Source: Desulfovibrionaceae bacterium
GTDB taxonomy: Bacteria; Pseudomonadota; Gammaproteobacteria; Burkholderiales; Burkholderiaceae_C
Assembly: GCA_009778355.1 (NCBI GenBank)
Contig: WRJY01000332.1
Location: 1 to 23,432, forward strand
DNA length: 23,432 nucleotides
Direction: 5' to 3'
Made by a program: the position numbers and the translations under genes. Shown in pieces: positions 1 to 6,530 of this stretch (position 1 is its first letter; every line of letters starts with the position of its first letter). The notes beneath the pieces are model-generated. The model made no database searches, was not told where the DNA came from, and saw nothing but the letters and a program-made list of their open reading frames with translations.

Positions 1-366
1 CGATGCGCTGCGCATGGCGTGGTTTGGCCGCCGTCCCGGGCCTGGGCTGATCTTTCACAGCGACACCGTGGCAGCCAGTATTGCAGCCACGAGTTTCAGG
101 CGCTGCTCAAGCAGCAGGGCATGCGCAGTTCAATGAGCCGCAAGGGCAACGGCTGGGACAACGCCGTTACCGAGAGTCTGTGGGGATCGTTGAAGGTAGC
201 GCGGCTGCACGGCAGGCGCTTTGAGACACGCCGCCAGGCGATGGATGAGGTGATCGACTGGTTGAGCTTTTACAACTACCGCCGGCTGCACTCGAGGCTG
301 GGCTACGTCAGTCCGATGCAGTACGAACGGGCATGGCACGCCGCCCAGCAAAGGCGAGCAGCATAA
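1..366 (+). mobile_element. IS3-family transposase (OrfB) 3' fragment, frameshifted
   Basis: This is the C-terminal part of the catalytic rve-type transposase of an IS3-family element; the 5' part lies outside the window. The first 64 bases read in one frame up to the second catalytic Asp (HSD). The match resumes in another frame at HRGSQY, and continues through WDNAVTES, which carries the DDE glutamate, to the usual YNYRRLHS..LGY end. The spacing from Asp to Glu and the Lys seven residues after the Glu fit IS3-family OrfB. The break is explained by a tandem AC duplication at 63-66, a 2-base insertion relative to the family consensus HSDRGSQY. The product is therefore probably dead. The stop codon is at 364-366. 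I could not find the right terminal inverted repeat between 367 and 464, nor assign a subgroup. Confidence 0.85.
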
Positions 367-464
367 TGGCCTTGGCTATGGGATGCGGAAATCGAGGGCA
401 AGGTCAGCCGCCAACTCATTCCGATTGTGGCCCAACGCGGGCCCGCTGAGATCGTAAGCAGGCC

Positions 465-1250
465 CTAAAACGGCCTGCCCGCGTAGGGCATGGATGCCGT
501 CAAGCCGCCGTCCACCGGGAAGGCCTGGCCGTTGACGTAGGAGGCTTCGTCGCTGGCCAGGAAAAGGCCCATGGCGGCCAACTCGTGCGGCTGGCCGGCG
601 CGCTTGAGGGGGTTGAGCTGGCCGATCTTGCCGGCGGTGCCGCGTTCTTTGGCTTGGTCGAAAACTGCTTTGGTCATGCCGGTTTCGATCAGGCCGGGGC
701 AGATGGCGTTGATGCGCACGCCGGTGCCTGACAGCGAATAGGCCGCCGTTTGCACCAGGCTGATGACGCCGGCCTTGCTGGCGGCGTAGGGGTGGCCGCT
801 GGCGCCGGCCTTCAGCCCGGCGACCGACGCGGTGCAGATGATCGAACCCGATTGCTGCCGGATCATGTGCCGGCTGGCGTGCTTGACTACCAGAAAGGTG
901 CCGATCAGGTTGACGCGCAGCACCTCCTGCCAGTGTTCCACGCTTTGTTCGGCCATCGGCAGCAGTCCGCCGCTGATGCCGGCGTTGGCCCAGATCGCGT
1001 CGAGCCGGCCCTGCGTTTGCACGGCTTTGTCGATGAAGGCGGCCACGTCCGGCTCGCTGCCGGTATCGGCGAGCACGGCTTCGGCGGCGCCGCCGGCCTG
1101 CCGGATTTCTTCCACGGTGGCCTTGACGCCATCGGCGCGGTCAACGGCGATCAGACTGGCGCCTTCTCTGGCGAACAGCAACGCAGCCGCGCGCCCGATG
1201 CCGCTTGCCGCGCCGGTGATGATGACGGATTTGCCTTGCAGACGGCCCAT
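465..1250 (-). CDS. SDR family NAD-dependent oxidoreductase
   Basis: This 261-residue protein is a classical short-chain dehydrogenase/reductase, a soluble cytoplasmic enzyme that interconverts an alcohol and a ketone. Visible motifs are the cofactor loop TGAASGIG at residues 12-19, Asp37 at the end of the second beta strand (which usually favours NAD over NADP), NAG at 89-91, Asn114, and the catalytic Ser142, Tyr155 and Lys159. The C-terminal PVDGG is also typical. Length matches the family. The ATG at 1250 is preceded by a good ribosome site, AGGAG about 6 bases upstream. The gene points away from a decayed efflux gene and towards an IS remnant, so no pathway can be inferred from its neighbours. 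A GGCC-rich 6-bp stem (459-464 with 472-477) surrounds the stop codon but has no T run. The substrate is unknown. Confidence 0.93.
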   Translation of the reverse strand: MGRLQGKSVIITGAASGIGRAAALLFAREGASLIAVDRADGVKATVEEIRQAGGAAEAVLADTGSEPDVAAFIDKAVQTQGRLDAIWANAGISGGLLPMAEQSVEHWQEVLRVNLIGTFLVVKHASRHMIRQQSGSIICTASVAGLKAGASGHPYAASKAGVISLVQTAAYSLSGTGVRINAICPGLIETGMTKAVFDQAKERGTAGKIGQLNPLKRAGQPHELAAMGLFLASDEASYVNGQAFPVDGGLTASMPYAGRPF

Positions 1251-1365
1251 GTCGTTCTCCTCTTTGGTTGGCCAATGCCATGATAACGTGCGCGCGGCGG
1301 GCCGCCTGTCGTGTGGGCGTCATCCCCGGCGCTGGCGGGCCGCTATGTTTGTTGTAGCATTGCGC

Positions 1366-2038
1366 ATGGACTCCGGCCCGCGTATCCGTGGCGAGCGCCA
1401 CGCAGGGCCTTGGCGCTGCTGGGCACGCTGGGGCTGTTTTCGATCGACACTTGCGTGCCGGCGTTTTCGGCCATCGGCGCGGCGGCGGGCGCGACGCCGC
1501 TGCAATTGCAGCAGACTTTTTCGGCCTATCTGTTCGGCTTTGCCTTCATGAATTTGTTTCATGGCGCGCTGCCGGCCAGCTTTGGCCGCCGGCCCGTGGT
1601 GCTGTGCGAGTTGGCGGCGTTTACGCTGGCATCGGCGGGCTGCGCGTTGTCGTAGACCATCGGCCAGTTGATCTTTTTCCGCGCGTTGCAGGTGTGCGCA
1701 TCATGCTGGCGGTGTCGGCGCTCAACGTTGCCGCCAACGCGGTGCTGGCGCCCAACGTCTGGTGGTCGCTGTGGCCGATTGCCATTTGCGCCTACGGCTG
1801 GGCGATGATGGCGCTGGTGGTGACGTTGCTGGCGCTGGACTTGCACCCCGCGCGCGCGGCATGGCCTCGTCGCTGCAAGCGGTGGTGGGATCGGCCTCCA
1901 ACGGCGTGGTGGCGGGCGTGGGGGCGCCGCTGGTGATGCATTCGGCCATCGGGCTTGGCCCTGGCCTCGGCGGCCTTCATGGCTGTGGGTCTGCTGGCTT
2001 GGAGCTTGCTGCGCCGGCACTGGCCGCAGCTTGGCTGA
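1366..2038 (+). pseudogene. Decayed Bcr/CflA-type MFS efflux transporter
   Basis: Pieces of one drug-efflux transporter of the Bcr/CflA subfamily (12 membrane helices, about 400 residues when intact) appear in order but in different frames. The N-terminal piece reads through LFSIDTCVPAF and FGRRPVVL and meets a TAG near 1652. The same frame then gives TIGQLIFFRALQ. A jump follows to a late region read in another frame (residues beginning IMLAVSALN from about 1700), then GMASSLQAVVGS in a third frame, and finally LASAAFMAVGLLAW, ending at a TGA at 2036-2038. The section between RALQG and IMLAV, about half the protein, is missing. A further frame change lies just after the likely ATG at 1366. 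With at least three frame changes, a stop and a deletion, this cannot make a transporter. Confidence 0.85.
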
Positions 2039-2792
2039 AAACGGCAGCTTGTATGGAACAGGGCAAGACGCTGCCGAAACCTGGAGATGGACAGACCAGA
2101 GGCGGGTTCTGGCTCTCGGGCGTTTCTGCCGCCGGCTGCGTTGGCGTGGCGGCGCTGTCGTCGTGGGCGGCAAGCGTGGCCGGGTCGCCGTCCGGGCTTG
2201 CGGTGGCGAGCGCGGGTGAATCGGGGCTGGCGGCGGTGTCTGCCGCGATGTCCGCCGCGGCTGGCTCGCCGGTCAGCACGCGGCGCGCGCCGTTGAAGCG
2301 CGACTGCCAGTAGCGGATATTCATGTTCTCGATGACGACGTGCAAGCCGGTGCGCGGCGAATGAATGAACCTGCCCTCGCCGATGTAGATGCCGACGTGG
2401 CTGTAGCCGCGGCGCCGGGTGTTGAAGAACACCAGATCGCCCGGCTCGATCTCGCGCTTGTCGATTTTGGCGCCGGCCATGGCCTGGTCGGCGGCGCGGC
2501 GCGGCAGAACCTGCCCCGTTGTTTGCTGGAACATGGCGCGCACGAAACCGCTGCAATCGAAGCCGGTTTCAGCCGACGTGCCGCCCCAGCGGTAGGGCAC
2601 GCCCAGCGAGCCGATGGCGGTGATGACCAGTTCGGCGGCGCGGTCGGTGGCGTGGCTGATGGATTGGCTGATTTTCGGAATCAGTCCCTTTTCGGTCAGC
2701 AGTTCGCCCGTGCCGTCCTGACCGGGAGCCGCATGGGCGGCGGGCAGGGCGGCGGCAAGCAGGATCAGCGCGACGAGTTTTTTTCGGGACAT
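1977..2792 (-). CDS. Secreted NlpC/P60 (C40) cell-wall peptidase with unusual C-terminal extension
   Basis: The 271-residue product has a signal peptide (residues 1-21, ending AHA) and an NlpC/P60 domain. This papain-like fold cleaves peptidoglycan stem peptides in the periplasm. The catalytic Cys80 lies in FDCSGFV, His132 in SHVGIYIGEG, and a third polar residue, His144, in FIHSP. The domain ends near residue 171. About 100 residues of Ala/Pro/Ser/Thr-rich sequence follow, and the last 20 or so are antisense to the end of the decayed MFS gene. The start at 2792 was chosen because a signal peptide follows directly; the frame stays open further upstream but only as antisense of the neighbour. 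The gene lies 23 bases after the PilJ-domain gene on the same strand, so the two are probably co-transcribed. No strong ribosome site is visible. Confidence 0.88.
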   Translation of the reverse strand: MSRKKLVALILLAAALPAAHAAPGQDGTGELLTEKGLIPKISQSISHATDRAAELVITAIGSLGVPYRWGGTSAETGFDCSGFVRAMFQQTTGQVLPRRAADQAMAGAKIDKREIEPGDLVFFNTRRRGYSHVGIYIGEGRFIHSPRTGLHVVIENMNIRYWQSRFNGARRVLTGEPAAADIAADTAASPDSPALATASPDGDPATLAAHDDSAATPTQPAAETPESQNPPLVCPSPGFGSVLPCSIQAAVFSQAAASAGAASSKPADPQP

Positions 2793-2815
2793 GGCCTGAC
2801 CAGCGGGCAGAGCGG

Positions 2816-3607
2816 TTATTTCGACGGCAGCTTTTCGTAGAGGCCGACGGCTCTGTTGAGCTCTTCCAGAATGCGCTCGCTGGTGGTGGCGATGGCGCTC
2901 AGTTGCTCTTTGTCGGTGATGCTGGGCTTGCGGTTCAGGGCACTGTCGAAGAATACCCACTGCTGCCGGACGAGTTCCAGGCTTTCGTTGATCTGCGATG
3001 TGTTGGCCGGTGAACTGCCGAGTTCGTTCAGGGCCGCGGCAAATTCCTTGCGCGTGGCCGCCAGAATGGCAGCGCCGTTGACGTTGGACACGCCCCAGGC
3101 CTCGGCGTTGTAGAACTTGGCCATGCGCTGCGACAACGCGCGCTGGCGGCCCGAGATGTTGACCAGGTGCCCGGCGGTGGTGCCGGCCTGCTTTTCCAGC
3201 ATCCCCGTGCCCTGATTGGCTAGCGCCAGGTAGTCTTCGGAAATGGCCAGCACCTTGCGGCCATTGTCCGGCGATGGCACGTTGCCCAGCACCACGTCCT
3301 TGTAGGCCGACAGCAGCGCCTCTTGCTTGAGGTAGTGGTTCTTGATCTCCGGCGTCGGCGCGAAGTTCTTCAACTCGACCAGTTCGCGGTCCAACTGGGC
3401 CACCGACTCGTCCAGCAGTTTCTTGCCGCGCTCGGCATTGATCTGCACGCCGATTTGTATGTAGAGCTTGGCGACGCGTTGCGACAACGCGCGCTGGTAC
3501 CCGGCCTTGTTGATCGCCATGTTGATGGTGGTGATTTGCGCCCACGCCTGACCGCCAGCCATGGCCAGGATCGATGCGACCAGCAAGTTCGACCAGAGTC
3601 TTCTCAT
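2816..3607 (-). CDS. Secreted PilJ-type (methyl-accepting transducer N-terminal) domain protein
   Basis: The 263-residue product begins with a signal peptide (MRRLWSNLLV onward, probable cleavage after AWA at residue 23). Two copies of a PilJ-type sensor module follow. The hallmark INKAGYQRALSQRVAK (residues 32-47) recurs as NISGRQRALSQRMAK (150-164), so the protein is an internal tandem duplication. PilJ modules normally form the periplasmic helical sensing part of chemotaxis transducers or of NarX-like nitrate sensors. Here there is no transmembrane signalling or output domain, so the protein is probably a free periplasmic binding or sensing protein. The start at 3607 fits the signal peptide. 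It is the first gene of a likely two-gene unit with the NlpC/P60 peptidase. A perfect 19-bp palindrome lies 110-128 bases upstream. The ligand is unknown. Confidence 0.85.
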   Translation of the reverse strand: MRRLWSNLLVASILAMAGGQAWAQITTINMAINKAGYQRALSQRVAKLYIQIGVQINAERGKKLLDESVAQLDRELVELKNFAPTPEIKNHYLKQEALLSAYKDVVLGNVPSPDNGRKVLAISEDYLALANQGTGMLEKQAGTTAGHLVNISGRQRALSQRMAKFYNAEAWGVSNVNGAAILAATRKEFAAALNELGSSPANTSQINESLELVRQQWVFFDSALNRKPSITDKEQLSAIATTSERILEELNRAVGLYEKLPSK

Positions 3608-3689
3608 TTTTGGTTCCGGATGGCGTTCGTTGACAGACGGCGGCTGTGCCAGCCTCGCTGATTCTTCAAGATATTTCAATTGGCAACAA

Positions 3690-3735
3690 TTGTGAATTTT
3701 GTGACAACCGTGAAATTTGTCACAACTTGTGACAA
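3690..3735. promoter_or_regulatory. Candidate operator: 19-bp perfect palindrome plus further half-sites
   Basis: TTGTCACAACTTGTGACAA at 3717-3735 is a perfect 19-base palindrome centred on C3726. The same 9-mer TTGTGACAA occurs again at 3699-3707, and a degenerate copy, TTGTGAATT, at 3690-3698. The block is AT-rich in a GC-rich setting and lies upstream of the minus-strand PilJ-domain gene. The TGTGA and TCACA cores resemble CRP/FNR-superfamily half-sites, but the arrangement and spacing do not match the standard CRP site, so I do not name a regulator. I saw no convincing -35/-10 pair. Confidence 0.6.
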
Positions 3736-3819
3736 TTCGATTATCCACGCAACACGCGGGCGCAAAACTTGACTTGGGGTAATCCTGCTGATGGTGGAGC
3801 CGGCGCGCCACAAAGCCAC

Positions 3820-3850
3820 AAAAAAAAGGCCGATCTTGCGACCGGCCCTT
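3820..3850 (-). terminator. Rho-independent terminator downstream of the phasin gene
   Basis: On the minus strand the RNA forms a GGCCG/CGGCC stem, an internal G-T or A-C mismatch, a TC/GA pair step and a GCAA tetraloop, followed directly by eight T residues (the A run at 3820-3827 on the plus strand). This is a classic intrinsic terminator. It lies about 185 bases past the phasin stop codon and points in that gene's direction. Confidence 0.75.
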
Positions 3851-3924
3851 GAAGGGATCCCTGAACCCGTGGGGGTGTCGAAAGGATCCGAGGAGACAAG
3901 CGTTCGGCGCGTTCCATCTGCGCC

Positions 3925-3962
3925 AGAGCAAAGGCCCCGATGGGGGCGAGAGCCTTTGCTCT
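3925..3962. other. Long hairpin in the phasin 3' untranslated region
   Basis: AGAGCAAAGGC (3925-3935) and GCCTTTGCTCT (3952-3962) are perfect 11-base inverted repeats, with an inner CCCC/GGGG pairing that extends the stem. There is no T run on either side, so it is not a standard terminator. It lies between the phasin stop codon and the terminator at 3820-3850, and would sit in the 3' end of the phasin message, where it could stabilise the transcript. The rest of the 3608-4034 gap contains the operator and terminator listed separately; I see no gene there. Confidence 0.55.
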
Positions 3963-4034
3963 GGCCGCCATGCCGGGCGCTGCCGGCGTGGCGGTTGTCG
4001 GCGGCGCGGCTTGGGGCTGCGCCGCCGGCGCCGG

Positions 4035-4586
4035 TCAACGCTTTTTGGCGGCGGTGGAAGCCGACTTGGCCGCATTGGTGGCGCTGGTGGCCACGGCGTT
4101 GAAGTTGGCCTCGGCCACGTCGGAGGCCTGCTTGACGGCTTTTTGCACCGACTCGAAGGCGTTGTTGGCGGCGGCCACGGCGCTCTTCATCATGGCGACG
4201 GCGGTCTCGGAGCCGGCCGGTGCGTTCCTGGCGGCGCTGTCCACCAGGGCGGTGAACTGGGCCTGACCATCGGCGACCTTGCTTTCAAAGGCCTTGCTGA
4301 ACTCGGCGCTGGTGCCCGAGGCGATGTCGTACAGGTGGCGGCTGTAAGCGGCGGCTTTTTCGGCCAGCGGCTGGAACAGGCTGGCTTGCAGGGCAATCAG
4401 CTCTTGCGCGTCTTTCACCGACAGCAGCGCCTGCGTCTGCTGGGCGGTTTCGCTCAGGGCGGCCTTGGTGGCCTGCAAGTTCAGATCGACCAGTTTTTCG
4501 ACGCCTTCAAAGGCCTTGGCGGTCAGGCCGTGCAGGGTTTCGAGGTTGGCTTTTTGGGAGGCAACCAGTTGCTCGGGGGTCAGCAT
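4035..4586 (-). CDS. Phasin family protein
   Basis: This 183-residue protein is a phasin, a small amphipathic helical protein that coats polyhydroxyalkanoate (PHA) granules and controls their size and number. The N-terminal MLTPEQLVASQKANLETLHGL is characteristic of betaproteobacterial phasins. The body is rich in Ala, Gln and Lys with heptad-like helices, and the tail is Ala/Lys-rich (AAKKR end). Length is normal for the family. I chose the ATG at 4586 over an in-frame TTG at 4592 because AGGAG lies 7 bases upstream of the ATG and only 1 base from the TTG. The gene stands alone: a sigma70-like promoter is visible upstream and an intrinsic terminator downstream. It implies that the host stores PHA, although no PHA synthesis gene is in the window. 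Confidence 0.92.
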   Translation of the reverse strand: MLTPEQLVASQKANLETLHGLTAKAFEGVEKLVDLNLQATKAALSETAQQTQALLSVKDAQELIALQASLFQPLAEKAAAYSRHLYDIASGTSAEFSKAFESKVADGQAQFTALVDSAARNAPAGSETAVAMMKSAVAAANNAFESVQKAVKQASDVAEANFNAVATSATNAAKSASTAAKKR

Positions 4587-4695
4587 GTTCAATCTCCTGA
4601 TTCAATGTCTAACAATGGGTGGATGGGATGTCGGTCTTGCTTTTCGATGCCGCCTGCGAAACTGATTGTTCATGTTGCAGCGCAGCACGAAACGA

Positions 4696-4723
4696 ATTTT
4701 AGGGATCGGGCGGGCAATTGCAA
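4696..4723 (-). promoter_or_regulatory. Candidate sigma70 promoter for the phasin gene
   Basis: On the minus strand TTGCAA (4718-4723) and TAAAAT (4696-4701) are separated by 16 bases, close to the sigma70 consensus. The start of transcription would fall near 4690, leaving about a 100-base leader before the phasin ATG at 4586. It stands in a GC-rich background, which makes chance less likely, but it is a visual match only. Confidence 0.4.
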
Positions 4724-4770
4724 GCCGCCGGGATGCGTTTAGACGGCGCGTTCTAACTTTGCTGTCCCTA

Positions 4771-4931
4771 GTGTCGTGTCACACCAATACTGACGCATGA
4801 AACCGCGTCTTCGCGCCCAGGGCGGCGTTGCAAATCTTCGCGATACCACTCGGTATCGCTGCGGTTTGCGCCTTGCCCTGAACGCGAATCCATCGGTTTC
4901 ATTGCGCGCCACCATTGATGTGACACGACAC
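4771..4931. repeat. 161-bp palindromic MITE-like element
   Basis: The ends are 18-base inverted repeats with one mismatch: GTGTCGTGTCACACCAAT at 4771-4788 and ATTGATGTGACACGACAC at 4914-4931. Between them the two arms continue to pair imperfectly (ATGAAACCG, CGCG, CAGGGC and GGCG blocks in both arms) down to a central hairpin, GATACC-ACTC-GGTATC, at 4842-4857. The whole unit can therefore fold as one long hairpin. It has no coding capacity, which fits a miniature inverted-repeat element or a large REP-type repeat. No target-site duplication is obvious: the flanks are CTA on the left and CAG on the right. The remaining bases of the 4587-4987 gap hold only the phasin promoter and leader. Confidence 0.8.
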
Positions 4932-4987
4932 CAGGACTGATGCGAAAGGGCCGCGTCGCGCCGGCTGCGCTGGCAAAATCAGCGGCC

Positions 4988-5443
4988 ATGAACCCGTCCG
5001 CCCCGATGCCGCCCGCCCGCGCGCAGCCCGAACCGCGCGGCGCCTACCGCGCCTTTCGCGTCATCACCACCCGCTGGATGGACAACGACCAGTACGGCCA
5101 CGTCAACAATGTCGTCTATTACTCGTGGTTCGATACCGCCGTCAACGCGCACCTGATCGAGCAGGGCGCGCTCGACCCCGCCGGCGGCCAGGTCATTGGC
5201 CTGGTCGTCGAAACGCAGTGCCAGTACTTCGCGCCGCTGGCGTTTCCGGGCAACGTCGAGGCCGGCATCCGCGTGGCGCACATCGGTTCGTCCAGCGTGC
5301 GCTACGAAGTCGGCCTGTTCGCCGAAGGAGCGCGGCAGACCGCCGCCAGAGGCCATTTCGTTCATGTGTACGTGGACCGCGCCACCCAGCGGCCCGCGCC
5401 GCTGCCGGCCCGGCTCAGGGCCGTGCTTGAAAATTTGCGCTGA
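4988..5443 (+). CDS. Acyl-CoA thioesterase, 4HBT hot-dog family
   Basis: The 151-residue protein is a hot-dog fold thioesterase of the 4-hydroxybenzoyl-CoA/YbgC type, which hydrolyses acyl-CoA or aryl-CoA thioesters in the cytoplasm. The signature RWMDNDQYGHVNN (residues 29-41) contains the probable catalytic Asp34, followed by the conserved YYSWFDTAVN helix. Length fits the family. The start is uncertain: ATG 4988 has no clear ribosome site, while an in-frame ATG at 4940 lies only 9 bases after the palindromic repeat and would add 16 residues unlike the family. I prefer 4988. It is the first gene of a plus-strand run, 19 bases before the nitroreductase. The physiological substrate cannot be told from sequence. 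Confidence 0.85.
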   Translation: MNPSAPMPPARAQPEPRGAYRAFRVITTRWMDNDQYGHVNNVVYYSWFDTAVNAHLIEQGALDPAGGQVIGLVVETQCQYFAPLAFPGNVEAGIRVAHIGSSSVRYEVGLFAEGARQTAARGHFVHVYVDRATQRPAPLPARLRAVLENLR

Positions 5444-5462
5444 CGCCAAAGGCTCAACCATC

Positions 5463-6194
5463 ATGAATCAACCCAACGACCGGCTCAACGCCCCCATTCC
5501 CGATCCGGACAGCGCGGATGCAGCGATCGCCAACCGCCAGAGCGTGCGCGCCTTTTTGCCCACGCCCGTGCCGCGCCCGCTGATCGAGCACATCCTGCGC
5601 GTGGCCAGCCATGCGCCCAGCGGCAACAACGCTCAGCCCTGGAAGGTGTACGTACTGCAAGGCGCCCGGCGCGACGAGTTGGCGCGTCAGGTGAACGCCG
5701 CGCACGAAATGCTGCGCGAGCACCCCGAGCAGGAAACCCGGTTTCGCGGCGACTACGACTACTACCCGCGCCATTGGGTCGAACCCTACCTGGGCCGGCG
5801 GCGTGAAAACGGCTGGGCGCTGTACGGCCTGCTGGGCATTACCAAGGGCGACAAGGAACGCATGTTCATCCAGCACCAGCAGAACTTCAACCTGTTCGGC
5901 GCGCCGGTGGGGTTGATGTTCACGCTCGACCGCGTGATGAGCGAGGGCAGCCTGCTGGACTACGGCATGTTCCTGCAAAGCCTGTGCGTGGCCGCGCGCG
6001 CGCGCGGCCTGCATACCTGCGTGCAGGCCGCCTGGCTGCCGTATGCCAGCATCGTGCTGCCGCTGATCGGCGCATCGGCCGAGGAGATGCTGGTTTGCGG
6101 CATGGCGCTGGGCTACGCCGACCCGGCGGCGGCGGTCAATACCCTGCGCACCTCGCGCGAGCCGGTCGAGGCGTTCACGCGCTGGATGGAGTAA
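5463..6194 (+). CDS. Nitroreductase family protein (PnbA-like)
   Basis: The 243-residue product is an FMN-dependent nitroreductase-fold oxidoreductase, which as a family uses NAD(P)H to reduce nitroaromatics, quinones or enones. The FMN-binding N-terminal pattern NRQSVRAF (residues 24-31) and SGNNAQPWKVYV (53-64) are clear. The mid-section YGLLGITKGDKERM and the C-terminal VCGMALGYADP match the PnbA/nitrobenzoate-reductase-like branch. Length is typical. The ATG at 5463 follows the thioesterase stop by 19 bases with only a weak AAGG-type ribosome site. It is co-directional with the thioesterase upstream and with the truncated pncB 15 bases downstream. Either a catabolic or a detoxifying role is possible; the native substrate is unknown. 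Confidence 0.9.
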   Translation: MNQPNDRLNAPIPDPDSADAAIANRQSVRAFLPTPVPRPLIEHILRVASHAPSGNNAQPWKVYVLQGARRDELARQVNAAHEMLREHPEQETRFRGDYDYYPRHWVEPYLGRRRENGWALYGLLGITKGDKERMFIQHQQNFNLFGAPVGLMFTLDRVMSEGSLLDYGMFLQSLCVAARARGLHTCVQAAWLPYASIVLPLIGASAEEMLVCGMALGYADPAAAVNTLRTSREPVEAFTRWME

Positions 6195-6209
6195 GGGGCC
6201 CAAGCAGCC

Positions 6210-6530
6210 ATGTCCGGCATCATCCAGAGCCTGCTCGACACCGATCCGCGCGCCAAGCCCATCGTCTTCAGCGACGGGCTGACTTTCCCGCGCTGCATCG
6301 AGCTGTTCCGGCGCTTCGATGGCCGCATACAGGTGGCCTTCGGCGTCGGCACCAATCTGACCAACGACGTCGGCCCCGAGGCCTTGCAGATCGTGCTGAA
6401 GATGATCGAATGCAACGGCCAGCCGGTGGCCAAAATCTCCGACACGCCTGGCAAGACCATGGTGGAAGACGAGGGCTATCTGGCCTATCTGCGCCAGGTG
6501 TTCGACCTGCCCGCGCCCGCCGCGCCATGA
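6210..6530 (+). pseudogene. pncB: Nicotinate phosphoribosyltransferase relic with in-frame internal deletion
   Basis: The 106-residue frame joins the two ends of PncB. Residues 1-12 (MSGIIQSLLDTD) match the usual PncB N-terminus, where SLLDTD is followed by the LYK or AYK block. From residue 12-13 the text becomes DPRAKPIVFSDGLTF, then VAFGVGTNLTND, ECNGQPVAKISD and PGKTM, which is the C-terminal quarter of the same enzyme. About 280 to 290 codons of a normal protein of about 400 residues are missing, yet the frame is kept. The missing part carries the phosphorylated His and most of the active site, so the NAD salvage reaction from nicotinate cannot be catalysed. The stop codon overlaps the next ATG (ATGA at 6527-6530), so the relic may still matter for translational coupling to the antiporter. 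Confidence 0.85.

Noticed and set aside
459..477. CAGGCC/GGCCTG stem around the SDR stop codon as a terminator
   Set aside because: The stem is only 6 bp and no T run follows on the minus strand.
2087..2120. CCAGA/TCTGG hairpin between the MFS relic and the NlpC gene as a bidirectional terminator
   Set aside because: The stem is only 5 bp with no T run, and the NlpC frame reads through it.
2793..3545. Upstream extension of the NlpC/P60 frame
   Set aside because: The extra part is antisense-frame text over the PilJ-domain gene; a proper signal peptide begins at the ATG at 2792.
4587..4592. TTG start at 4592 for the phasin
   Set aside because: The AGGAG would be one base away from the TTG, too close for initiation; the ATG at 4586 has correct spacing.
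4768..4989. A 73-codon minus-strand frame across the palindromic repeat
   Set aside because: It lies almost wholly in a self-complementary repeat, so the open frame is a by-product. I recall similar spurious translations from other genomes but cannot verify this here.
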